DNA of 42,895 nt from Flavobacteriaceae bacterium (GTDB lineage Bacteria > Bacteroidota > Bacteroidia > Flavobacteriales > Flavobacteriaceae): positions 1-42,895 of the forward strand of contig CANHKZ010000007.1 of the NCBI GenBank assembly GCA_947461425.1, written 5' to 3'. The stretch's first letter is position 1; the number at the start of each line of letters is the position of its first letter. Shown one piece after another: positions 14,998 through 22,454 of the stretch. A model generated the notes under the pieces. It ran no database searches and was not told where the DNA came from. It saw only the letters and a list, made by a program, of their open reading frames with translations. The translations under genes and the position numbers were made by a program.

Positions 14998-16149
14998 TTA
15001 ACTAAATTGTTTAATATAAGTGGAAGGAACGATTCCTTTACGCTCTTTAAAAGCGTCAATAAATTTTGATCTGGAAGAAAAACCGACATTTTGTGAAATA
15101 CCTTCTACGGTAAGTTTGTCAGCCTTCCCTTCGGCAATCATTTTACAGGCAAAATCAACACGTTGGTTGTTTTTCCATTCGCTAAAAGAAATACCTAGCT
15201 CGGAATTGAAATAATTAGACAACACTCTTTCAGACAATTGTAAATCCAATGCCATCTTAGATAAATTAAAACCAGATAGCACAAACGGTTTTGCTATTAA
15301 ATAATGACTCAGTTGTGTCGTTATATTTTGATTTGTTTCAGATGAATTCCCTTTTTTGATTTGGGAAGGTCTTGTTTTTGCAAAAGTAGGATCTGGATAA
15401 GAAATCGTATCAAAAAGTATTTTAGGAAACAGAAACAAAACTATATTTTGAAAAGAGAAGGCAATGCCTAAAAACCTAAAATAATTTTTTTGGTTAATAA
15501 TTCCTGAATATTCATTCAAAATAAAATCGGCATACGAATCAAGCAAACAATATAATGAGATGAATAACTGTAGTCCAATTAAAACATAAATCCACTTTTT
15601 AATTATAGCATAATTAACGGGCATTTGACCGTAAATAGTTTTTCTTTTATTAGTATCTCTTATGAAATATACAATGCTCATAATACAATACAAAAGCAAA
15701 TGAAAAGGCCTAACGAACAACATGTTTTTTAAAGAAAAAAAAGAAATGGTATAATCATAATCTTGCGTTACGGCTTGAATATGATGTGCAATTTTTACTT
15801 TTTCAGAAAAAGGCAATGTGGTATAAGGCAGGCTATATAGTACTACTAAAAAAGCAGGGATTAAATGCAAGTAATCTTTAGGGATAATATTTTTATTTTC
15901 GGCAACTGCATATTTGACATAGTAATATAAAAGAGGTCCAATAACGAAGGACAAGGGCATGAACTGAATAAAAAACACCCCTTCCCAAAAAGGATTTTTT
16001 GAAAAATGCAAACCAAAATAGACAAAAACGATGAGGTTACTACACAAATAAAACAGGGCTAAATACAAATTAGACCGGTTAAAGTCCTTTCGGTAATAAA
16101 ACAGAATAAACGACGTAAACAGTCCAAAAAAAGGCGTAAGCAGTTCCAT
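14998..16149 (-). CDS. Membrane-anchored AraC family regulator (N-terminal multi-helix membrane domain)
   Basis: The 383-residue protein has seven or so hydrophobic segments in its first 250 residues (for example LLTPFFGLFTSFILFYY, LYLALFYLCSNLIVFVYFGL, FLGIAFSFQNIVLFLFPKIL). It ends with an AraC-type DNA-binding domain: LSHYLIAKPFVLSGFNLSKM, LQLSERVLSNYFNSELGISF, and the second HTH VEGISQNVGFSSRSKFIDAF with GIVPSTYIKQ. This is the flavobacterial 7TM-AraC type, thought to sense an envelope signal. The ATG at 16149 (MELLTPFF) starts right before the first membrane helix; an upstream ATG at 16218 would add 23 polar residues and remains possible. It is divergent from the exported NTF2-fold operon and directly upstream of the amidohydrolase, so both are plausible targets. 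Confidence 0.85.
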   Translation of the reverse strand: MELLTPFFGLFTSFILFYYRKDFNRSNLYLALFYLCSNLIVFVYFGLHFSKNPFWEGVFFIQFMPLSFVIGPLLYYYVKYAVAENKNIIPKDYLHLIPAFLVVLYSLPYTTLPFSEKVKIAHHIQAVTQDYDYTISFFSLKNMLFVRPFHLLLYCIMSIVYFIRDTNKRKTIYGQMPVNYAIIKKWIYVLIGLQLFISLYCLLDSYADFILNEYSGIINQKNYFRFLGIAFSFQNIVLFLFPKILFDTISYPDPTFAKTRPSQIKKGNSSETNQNITTQLSHYLIAKPFVLSGFNLSKMALDLQLSERVLSNYFNSELGISFSEWKNNQRVDFACKMIAEGKADKLTVEGISQNVGFSSRSKFIDAFKERKGIVPSTYIKQFS

Positions 16150-16240
16150 AAAACCCTGGTAAATAGATTGTGACCTCGCGAATATAGTACTTTTTTTCAA
16201 CCCATCTTGATTTTCCAAATGCTAGTTTTAGGCAACATAG

Positions 16241-16300
16241 TGTTCCGTAATGCTAAAAAGGAACAGATTTTCTGTTGATTTTTCTCACACGAAACTGTTC
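16241..16300. promoter_or_regulatory. Cluster of TGTTCC/GGAACA half-sites in the divergent intergenic region
   Basis: TGTTCC (16241-16246) and GGAACA (16260-16265) form an inverted pair with a 13-nt spacer. GAACAG (16261-16266) and CTGTTC (16295-16300) form a second inverted pair. The last half-site ends 5 nt before the -7 box at 16306. Position and symmetry suggest operators for the adjacent AraC-type regulator. Confidence 0.4.
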
Positions 16301-16305
16301 TTAAC

Positions 16306-16313
16306 TAAATTTG
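16306..16313 (+). promoter_or_regulatory. Putative -7 box of the NTF2-fold operon
   Basis: TAAATTTG matches TAnnTTTG, 24 nt upstream of the ATG at 16338. There is no well-spaced -33 box, which fits an activator-dependent promoter. Confidence 0.5.
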
Positions 16314-16337
16314 AAATAAAACAAAAACAACCTAATC

Positions 16338-17105
16338 ATGAAAAAATTAATTTTATTGGTATTCCTTTCTTTTGGAATGCAACAAGCACAAGCGCAGTAC
16401 AAATTTTTGCAATACAGAAATGTATCCGAAAAAAATGAAGCCGAATTTGTAAAAAGAGAAACCGAATATTGGTCTAAAATTGCCAAGGCAAACATTAAAT
16501 CAGGAAAAATGCAAGCTTGGAGTTTGTGGAAAAAAGTAGGAGTTGCTGGAGAACCCGATGCAAAACCTAATTATTTGTTTGTCAACGATTTTAAAGCAAT
16601 AGAAGATTTTGATGCTTTGGAAAGCGGATGGGCCAATCCAGAAAAAGTGTTGCCTAACATGAAGTTGGCTGATATGGAAACGGGGTCTATTTCTAAAATC
16701 CTTTTTACAGACATCATGAAAACAGAAGCTCAAATTGAAGGAAACCCTAAATTTGTTATTATTAATTATGCTAAACCAACCAGTGTACAAGCCTTTGTAG
16801 AAGAAAACATCAACTTATGGAAACCGTTTTTTGAAAGTGAACAAAAAAAAGGATTTAAATTAAACGGATGGGGATTACAAACAGTAGTTTATCCCAAAGG
16901 CAATACCTTAGAATTTTCTGCATTAACTTGGGATGGATTTACTAAACTTTCAGAAGCCTTAGACCACATTCAATACAAACCATCGAGCCAATCTCGATTT
17001 GCTTCAATTGTTAAAGATTCTAAAATGAGTACGATAACCCCGAATGGATTTGAATTTTCTCCTATTTATGAATTAGTAATGTATGTAGACGCAACTACAA
17101 AATAA
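16338..17105 (+). CDS. Exported protein with two similar alpha+beta halves, unknown function
   Basis: The 255-residue protein has a signal peptide (residues 1-19, ending QQAQAQ). The mature part looks duplicated. The first half starts KFLQYRNVSEKNEAEFVKRE with a helix containing EYWSKIAKANIKSGKMQAW. The second half starts KFVIINYAKPTSVQAFVEEN with NLWKPFFESEQKKGFKLNGW. Strand-helix-strand units of this size suggest a pseudo-dimer of the ferredoxin-like alpha+beta barrel (as in ABM or EthD domains), but no motif confirms a family. It is the first gene of an operon of five exported proteins (spacers 24, 17, 12 and 12 nt) divergent from the membrane-anchored AraC regulator. Confidence 0.7.
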   Translation: MKKLILLVFLSFGMQQAQAQYKFLQYRNVSEKNEAEFVKRETEYWSKIAKANIKSGKMQAWSLWKKVGVAGEPDAKPNYLFVNDFKAIEDFDALESGWANPEKVLPNMKLADMETGSISKILFTDIMKTEAQIEGNPKFVIINYAKPTSVQAFVEENINLWKPFFESEQKKGFKLNGWGLQTVVYPKGNTLEFSALTWDGFTKLSEALDHIQYKPSSQSRFASIVKDSKMSTITPNGFEFSPIYELVMYVDATTK

Positions 17106-17129
17106 CTAAACAATTAAAAATTAATTATT

Positions 17130-17621
17130 ATGAAAAAAGTATTTTTTATGATCGCTATGACGATCTCAATGACACAAATGAGCGCACAAACTGAAGGCGG
17201 AAAATATTTTGACTCCAAGCCTGAGTTCAACGACAAACCTTTTGTTTTTTCAAATAGAGGAGAAACTGAAGCAATACTACAACTGAATGCCGCCTACAAT
17301 AAAATGGATGCTAAAGCTTGCGTTTCCTTAACAACTGAAAAAGTAAAGTATACTGATTTTGAAGGCAATAAAATGGTCATGACTCAAAAAGATTGGGAAG
17401 ATTTTTTTGCACAGCACCAATCGGTGAAATGGGTAATTAAGAGCATTGTGCCAATACGAATTAAAGATTCAGACCCATCTTCTGGAGTATTTGTAATGGG
17501 TACAGAAACCCGAGTAAGCAAAGACGGAAAAGTTTGGAAAAAAGAATTAACAGAGTTATTCATGTTTGATTTGAACATGAAAATTAACAGTTTAACTCAA
17601 TACGCTCAGGGAATAAAATAA
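17130..17621 (+). CDS. Exported NTF2-like (SnoaL/DUF4440-type) protein
   Basis: The 163-residue protein has a signal peptide (MKKVFFMIAMTISMTQMSAQ) and then one NTF2-like domain. The pattern is helix (RGETEAILQLNAAYNKMD), the strand pair typical of the fold (KACVSLTTEKVKYTDFEGNK), helix (KDWEDFFAQHQ) and three long strands (VKWVIKSIVPIRI, VFVMGTETRVSKDGKVW, LTELFMFDLNMKINSLTQY). NTF2-fold proteins are cone-shaped and bind or isomerise small molecules. No catalytic residues can be assigned. It lies second in the operon, 17 nt before the first of three lipoproteins with the same fold. Confidence 0.75.
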   Translation: MKKVFFMIAMTISMTQMSAQTEGGKYFDSKPEFNDKPFVFSNRGETEAILQLNAAYNKMDAKACVSLTTEKVKYTDFEGNKMVMTQKDWEDFFAQHQSVKWVIKSIVPIRIKDSDPSSGVFVMGTETRVSKDGKVWKKELTELFMFDLNMKINSLTQYAQGIK

Positions 17622-17638
17622 TTTAAACCGTATCTACT

Positions 17639-18154
17639 ATGAAAAAAACAATTGCACTTATCGCTCTTACAAGTTTACTATTTGTTTCTTGTAAAGAAGA
17701 AGCAACATCAGAAACAACAACACCCGAAATTCCTAAAACTGCAAATGGATATACACTTCCAACTTCAGAAAATATTGATTTTCTAAAAAAATGCAATGCA
17801 GCTTGGGTAGCTGGAAATGTAGCTGAATACAAATCGTACTATGCAGCTGATGCCGTTTTTCACGACAACAATAAACCAACAACACTTGCTGAAAATGTTG
17901 CCATTAACTCTGAATTTTTAAAAAGTGGTATTAAACTTAAAATCAAGTATGATGTGATTTGGGAAGAAATCAATTTTAAAGCAGATGAAAAAGGAGTGAA
18001 AAATTATGTTTTGGCCTATTGCACGAATACTTGGACCAAAGGAGACAAATCAATTGATATTGTAACTTTCCAGGTAGATGCTATCAAAGACGGAAAAATT
18101 GTCGAAGAGTGGAATGTATATGATTCCGCACCATTAATGGAACTATTAAAATAA
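17639..18154 (+). CDS. NTF2-like lipoprotein, tandem copy 1
   Basis: The 171-residue lipoprotein has the signal MKKTIALIALTSLLFVSC (acylated Cys18), an acidic linker and then an NTF2/SnoaL-like domain. There is a helix (NIDFLKKCNAAWVAGNVAEY), the motif YYAADAVFHDNNKPTTLAEN and strands with VIWEEINFKADEKGVKNYVL and WTKGDKSIDIVTFQVDAIKD, ending KIVEEWNVYDSAPLMELLK. The ending is shared with the next gene. It is probably tethered to a periplasm-facing or outer membrane leaflet; Lys-Glu-Glu after the Cys may favour surface export, which is inference. Function unknown, presumably small-molecule binding or turnover. Confidence 0.8.
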   Translation: MKKTIALIALTSLLFVSCKEEATSETTTPEIPKTANGYTLPTSENIDFLKKCNAAWVAGNVAEYKSYYAADAVFHDNNKPTTLAENVAINSEFLKSGIKLKIKYDVIWEEINFKADEKGVKNYVLAYCTNTWTKGDKSIDIVTFQVDAIKDGKIVEEWNVYDSAPLMELLK

Positions 18155-18166
18155 AAACAAATAAAA

Positions 18167-18682
18167 ATGAAAAAAACAATTGCACTTATTGCCCTTACGA
18201 GTTTACTATTTATTTCTTGTAAAAAAGAAGTTGCTACAGAGGCAGTAGCAAAACAACCGAATCAAACGGGAATTAATATTGACAAATCAGCTAATATTGA
18301 TTTGGTGAAAAAAACAGTAGCAGAAGCAAGCTCATTTGACTTGGTAAATTTCAAATCTAATTTTGCTCCAACGGCGATTATTCATGACAATAAAAACGAC
18401 ATGACGCTGGATGAAAACGTGAAAATGTTAGAAGGGCTAAAAGCTAGTGGCGCTACTTTAACACTAGGAAAAGACCCACTGATTTGGGAAGTTGTTAACG
18501 ACAAAGCCGATGAAAAAACAGGGATTACCAACTATGTAATTTCGTATTATGAGGCTACTTTCTCCAAAGGAGGAAAATCAGCGGTTGTGGTGTACAATAT
18601 GAACTTTGCGATTAAGGATGGAAAAATTCAAGAGGAATGGGACGTATACGACTCATCGCCAATAATGGAAGTATTAAAATAA
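18167..18682 (+). CDS. NTF2-like lipoprotein, tandem copy 2
   Basis: This 171-residue lipoprotein is a paralogue of the preceding one, with equal length. The signal region is almost the same at DNA level (MKKTIALIALTSLLFISC, Cys18). The NTF2 domain is colinear but more diverged: FAPTAIIHDNKNDMTLDENV corresponds to YYAADAVFHDNNKPTTLAEN, PLIWEVVNDKADEKTGITNY to VIWEEINFKADEKGVKNY, and the end is KIQEEWDVYDSSPIMEVLK. The His in the IHDN motif is conserved between the copies and may line the pocket. It lies 12 nt after copy 1 and 12 nt before the next lipoprotein gene. Confidence 0.8.
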   Translation: MKKTIALIALTSLLFISCKKEVATEAVAKQPNQTGINIDKSANIDLVKKTVAEASSFDLVNFKSNFAPTAIIHDNKNDMTLDENVKMLEGLKASGATLTLGKDPLIWEVVNDKADEKTGITNYVISYYEATFSKGGKSAVVVYNMNFAIKDGKIQEEWDVYDSSPIMEVLK

Positions 18683-18694
18683 AACCCACTAAAT

Positions 18695-19180
18695 ATGAAA
18701 AAATTATTAGTTCTACTGGCTGTTAGCGTATCGTTATTCGCGTGTAAAAGTGAGGCAGATAAAAACGAAAAAATAGCACAAGACAACATTAAATTCTATT
18801 CAAATGTTTGGGAAGTGGCTATAAACCAAGGGAATATTTCCATTTTGGACGAAGCTTATGCACCCGATGTGGTGTTACATACCGTTCCTGAAACCAAAGG
18901 ATCGGCTAATGTCAAAGCCTATTATGCCAATTATGTAACTGGATTTTCTGATCGCGAATTTACCGTAAAAGAGACTTTCGCTCAAGGCAATAAGTTGACA
19001 AAATACTGGCAATTTAAAGGAAAACACACTGGAGACTTCTTTGGGATTCCTGCTACAGCAAAAACCATTAACGTGGAAGGATGTACTATTGCCACTATAA
19101 TTAATGGTAAAATTACCGAGGAAAGAGATTTCTTTGATAATTTAGAATTTTTAAGACAGCTTGGGTTGATGCCAAGATAA
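18695..19180 (+). CDS. SnoaL-like polyketide-cyclase-fold lipoprotein
   Basis: The 161-residue lipoprotein has the signal MKKLLVLLAVSVSLFAC (acylated Cys17) and a SnoaL-type NTF2 domain. Typical ester-cyclase blocks are visible: NIKFYSNVWEVAINQGNISI, LDEAYAPDVVLHTVPE, the acidic/His pocket region and TVKETFAQGNKLTKYWQFKG. These are followed by KHTGDFFGIPATAKTINVEG and the ending GKITEERDFFDNLEFLRQLG. Compared with the two preceding lipoproteins it is closer to classical SnoaL proteins (aldol-type cyclases and related enzymes). It is the last gene of the operon; a strong terminator follows 41 nt later. Confidence 0.82.
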   Translation: MKKLLVLLAVSVSLFACKSEADKNEKIAQDNIKFYSNVWEVAINQGNISILDEAYAPDVVLHTVPETKGSANVKAYYANYVTGFSDREFTVKETFAQGNKLTKYWQFKGKHTGDFFGIPATAKTINVEGCTIATIINGKITEERDFFDNLEFLRQLGLMPR

Positions 19181-19220
19181 TCCATAAAGCAACAACAACT
19201 TTATTTTGAATTCTTTTTTC

Positions 19221-19251
19221 AAAAGCCTGGCAGTAATGCCAGGTTTTTTTG
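19221..19251 (+). terminator. Intrinsic terminator of the NTF2-fold operon
   Basis: CCTGGCA (19226-19232) pairs with TGCCAGG (19237-19243) around the loop GTAA, extended by A-T pairs and followed by seven T's. Confidence 0.9.
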
Positions 19252-19274
19252 TTTTAAAGAATAAACAATTTTTC

Positions 19275-19310
19275 ATTGTGTAAATATGACACAATAATTA
19301 TATATATTTG
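19275..19310 (+). promoter_or_regulatory. Inverted repeat and -7 box upstream of the OMP/GH3 gene pair
   Basis: ATTGTGT (19275-19281) and ACACAAT (19289-19295) are perfect inverted arms with a 7-nt spacer, a typical operator geometry. The -7 box TATATTTG follows at 19303-19310, 38 nt before the start codon at 19349. The repeat covers the position of the -33 element. Confidence 0.5.
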
Positions 19311-19348
19311 CTATTCGTATAGTAATACTCAATCCAGAGACCCTATCA

Positions 19349-19981
19349 ATGAAACTAACAGTATTCTTTATTTTGGCTTTTTTCTGTGTCACAATGGCAC
19401 GAGCACAGCACGCTAGTTTTGAAGCCAGTACCGGCGGATTTTCTTTTATACCTGCGTTTACCTCCGAAGATCCACATATTATTGTTAATGCCGGAACTAG
19501 CGATAGTAAACGCCTTTCATTTCATTTGTTATCTACCATTCGGTTGGAAAATTTAAATCCGCGCGGTGTGATTTTTATGTCTCGTTACAAATTCCTTGAT
19601 AAAAAATTAAAAGCTAGTTTTGGTATTCACTTGCCGGCGATTCAAATAGACGAAAATTTTAATGTCGATACCTTTTTTGCACAAGAGGTTCTTGCGAGTT
19701 ATCCTTTGTCAAATAAATGGTCTTTGGGCTTGTTTTATTTGCATGGCGAGGGAAGAAACAACGATTTTAAGACTAATTTCTTGGCTTTAAGCACTACATT
19801 GGTTGAGGGTAAATTTAGTTTTTTAACCCAAGCCTATGGTCTTGACCTAGACAGTACTTATGGCATTTCGGAAACAATCTCCTACAAAGTTACTAAAAAT
19901 ATCGATTTCAGAGGATTTGCCAATAAAACCATATCAAATGGAAAATTTAACTGGACGATTGGGGCCAGATATAATTTATAA
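19349..19981 (+). CDS. Probable outer-membrane beta-barrel protein
   Basis: The 210-residue protein has a signal peptide (residues 1-19, ending MARAQ) and alternating amphipathic strands: KRLSFHLLSTIRLENL, GVIFMSRYKFLDKKLKASFG, WSLGLFYLHGEG, FLALSTTLVEGKFSFLTQAYG and a last strand ending WTIGARYNL. The aromatic, C-terminal ending on Leu fits outer-membrane barrel insertion. Size suggests eight to ten strands. No specific family is recognised. It is 36 nt upstream of the GH3 gene with no terminator between, so it may help uptake of the products or substrate of that enzyme; this is inference from position. Confidence 0.65.
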   Translation: MKLTVFFILAFFCVTMARAQHASFEASTGGFSFIPAFTSEDPHIIVNAGTSDSKRLSFHLLSTIRLENLNPRGVIFMSRYKFLDKKLKASFGIHLPAIQIDENFNVDTFFAQEVLASYPLSNKWSLGLFYLHGEGRNNDFKTNFLALSTTLVEGKFSFLTQAYGLDLDSTYGISETISYKVTKNIDFRGFANKTISNGKFNWTIGARYNL

Positions 19982-20017
19982 ATTACGTTCTATTACTTTA
20001 CCAAAAAACCACTCATA

Positions 20018-22348
20018 ATGAAAAAACAAATTGTATTAGCTGTTTTATTGTTGCTTTTTGCAACACAAATGGAGGCTCAAAAAAAATGGTCTGAAACACC
20101 TAAAGGGGGTTTCAACCGTATTGAAAATAAAGGCGGACAAACCCTAGGCTATTCGCCAAATTCAGGTGTAAAAATCCTTATAGTTGATGGGTTAGCCTTC
20201 AAAGATTTAAATAAAAACGGCCAATTAGATCGTTACGAAGATTGGAGACTACCCGTAGCAGAACGTGCGAAAGATTTGGCTAACCAAATGACAATAGAAC
20301 AAATTGCCGGATTGATGTTGTACAGCCGTCATCAATCGGTTCCTGCAGCAGCAGGAGGTTATTTTGGCGGAACTTATAATGGGAAACCATTTCCAGAAAG
20401 TGGCGCAAAATCCCATGATTTATCCGACCAACAAAAAGCATTTTTAACAACCGATAATTTGCGCCACGTATTGATGACATCAGTGGAAAATCCAACGGTT
20501 TCAGCGCTTTGGAATAACAATGTACAAGCTTTGGTAGAAAGTATTGGTGTGGGAATACCTGCCAATAACAGTTCGGATCCAAGACATGGCGCCAATAAAG
20601 ATTCCGAATACAATGCGGGTTCAGGTGGTGCTATTTCGCAATGGCCAGAAGAATTAGGTCTTGCGGCAACTTTTGACCCAGTAATTACAGAACAATTTGG
20701 AACTATTGCTGCCAAAGAATACCGCGCCTTGGGAATTGCAACAGCGCTATCACCTCAAATTGATTTGGCTACCGAGCCAAGATGGAACAGATTTGTAGGG
20801 ACTTTTGGAGAAGATCCAAAATTAGCTACTGATATGGCAAGAGCCTATGTTGACGGATTTCAATCGTCTCCAAAAGCTATTGTTGCTTATGAAGGTTGGG
20901 GTAACCAAAGTGTGAACGCTATGATAAAACACTGGCCAAGTGGTGGTCCTGAAGAAGGAGGTCGTGACGGACATTTTGCGTATGGAAAATTTGCTGTTTA
21001 TCCAGGGAATAATTTTGAAACGCATTTGAAAACTTTTTTGGATGGCGCATTTAAATTGAACGGAGGTACTAAAAAAGCATCTGCAGTAATGCCGTATTAT
21101 ACTATTTCGTATAATCAAGATAAAAAATATGGTGAAAATGTAGGAAATGGATTTAGCAAATACATAATAACAGATTTGTTGCGCGACAAATACGGATACG
21201 ATGGAGTAGTCTGTACAGATTGGTTGATTACTGGTGATGAAGGAAAAACACCAGACGTTTTTGCAGGAAAATCTTGGGGAACCGAGAAAATGAGTATTGC
21301 CGAAAGACACTATAAAGTCATGATGGCAGGTGTGGATCAATTTGGAGGAAACAACGATATTAAACCTGTTTTAGAAGCGTATCAAATGGGAGTAAAAGAA
21401 AATGGAGAAGCCTTTATGCGTAATCGATTTGAGAAATCGGCGGTGCGTTTATTATTGAATATTTTCAGAGTAGGTTTGTTTGAAAACGCCTATTTGGATT
21501 CAGAAGAAACCAAAGCCATTGTTGGGAAACCTGAGTTTATGAAAGCAGGGTATGACGCCCAATTGAAATCGATCGTTTTAATTAAAAATCAAAAAAATAC
21601 ATTGCCAATTGCAAAAGGAAAAACAGTATATGTTCCAAAAAGAACCACTCCGCCTGGGATAAATTTCTTTGGAATGCCAACACCAGAAAAAACAGAATAT
21701 CCAGTGAATTTGGATTTGATCAAAAAATATTACACTATTACGGATGATCCTGAAAAAGCTGATTTTGCGATGGTGTTTATTAAAAGTCCAGTGAGTAATG
21801 GGTACAGTAAAGCGGACAGAGAAGCAGGAGGGAATGGGTATATGCCGATTAGTTTGCAATTTAAAGAATATACCGCGGTAGATGCTAGAGCGAAAAGTAT
21901 TGCAGCAGGTGATCCTGTAGTTGACCCAACAGTAACCAATCGTTCCTATTTAGGCAAAACATCAAAATCGAATTCTTATCCTGATTTGAATACCATTTTA
22001 GAAACAAAAAAAATAATGAATGCTAAGCCGATACTAGTTGTGATCTCTGTTTCAAATCCGATGGTTTTTGGCGAATTTGAAAAAGATGTGGACGCCATTA
22101 TTGGGGAATTTGGAGTACAAACGGAAGCTTTATTAGATATTGTTTCTGGAAAAACAGAACCCTCGGGACTGTTGCCCTTACAAATGCCTATTGATATGAC
22201 AACGGTTGAAAAACAATTGGAAGATGTCCCACATGATATGATTCCGTATCGAGATTCCAATGGGAATATTTACGATTTTGGTTTTGGTTTGAATTGGAAA
22301 GGGACAATCAAAGACGCCAGAACCGAAAAATACAGCGTGAAAAAATAA
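20018..22348 (+). CDS. Exported glycoside hydrolase family 3 protein (beta-glucosidase-like)
   Basis: The 776-residue protein has a signal peptide (about residues 1-21). An EF-hand/dockerin-like loop follows directly at residues 63-75 (KDLNKNGQLDRYED), an unusual N-terminal decoration. The GH3 N-terminal TIM barrel follows, with PANNSSDPRHG, IATALSPQIDLATEPRWNR, GTFGEDPKLATDMARAYVDG, AMIKHWPSGGP and GYDGVVCTDWLIT. Asp401 in CTDW is the expected nucleophile. The C-terminal alpha/beta sandwich begins near residue 505 (IVLIKNQKNTLPI) and ends with the family-typical PYRDSNGNIYDFGFGLNW. It should release terminal beta-linked sugars in the periplasm. It is larger and more insertion-rich than simple GH3 enzymes. 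Confidence 0.92.
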   Translation: MKKQIVLAVLLLLFATQMEAQKKWSETPKGGFNRIENKGGQTLGYSPNSGVKILIVDGLAFKDLNKNGQLDRYEDWRLPVAERAKDLANQMTIEQIAGLMLYSRHQSVPAAAGGYFGGTYNGKPFPESGAKSHDLSDQQKAFLTTDNLRHVLMTSVENPTVSALWNNNVQALVESIGVGIPANNSSDPRHGANKDSEYNAGSGGAISQWPEELGLAATFDPVITEQFGTIAAKEYRALGIATALSPQIDLATEPRWNRFVGTFGEDPKLATDMARAYVDGFQSSPKAIVAYEGWGNQSVNAMIKHWPSGGPEEGGRDGHFAYGKFAVYPGNNFETHLKTFLDGAFKLNGGTKKASAVMPYYTISYNQDKKYGENVGNGFSKYIITDLLRDKYGYDGVVCTDWLITGDEGKTPDVFAGKSWGTEKMSIAERHYKVMMAGVDQFGGNNDIKPVLEAYQMGVKENGEAFMRNRFEKSAVRLLLNIFRVGLFENAYLDSEETKAIVGKPEFMKAGYDAQLKSIVLIKNQKNTLPIAKGKTVYVPKRTTPPGINFFGMPTPEKTEYPVNLDLIKKYYTITDDPEKADFAMVFIKSPVSNGYSKADREAGGNGYMPISLQFKEYTAVDARAKSIAAGDPVVDPTVTNRSYLGKTSKSNSYPDLNTILETKKIMNAKPILVVISVSNPMVFGEFEKDVDAIIGEFGVQTEALLDIVSGKTEPSGLLPLQMPIDMTTVEKQLEDVPHDMIPYRDSNGNIYDFGFGLNWKGTIKDARTEKYSVKK

Positions 22349-22356
22349 TTGATTGC

Positions 22357-22392
22357 AAAAGCCATTTACAAAAGCTTAAGTGACTTTTTTAT
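22357..22392 (+). terminator. Intrinsic terminator after the GH3 gene
   Basis: AAAAGCCATTTA pairs with TTAAGTGACTTTT (one mismatch, one G-T pair) around CAAAAGC, followed by T's. It ends the OMP/GH3 transcript. Confidence 0.6.
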
Positions 22393-22454
22393 TTTGAATC
22401 TATTTATTCAGTACATTTAACATAATAAACAACGGACCTATCTAATTACATCCT

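Noticed and set aside
16150..16218. Longer start of the membrane-anchored AraC regulator at 16218
   Set aside because: The extra 23 residues are polar and precede the first membrane helix without a known role. The ATG at 16149 begins directly before the helix. The longer form is still possible.
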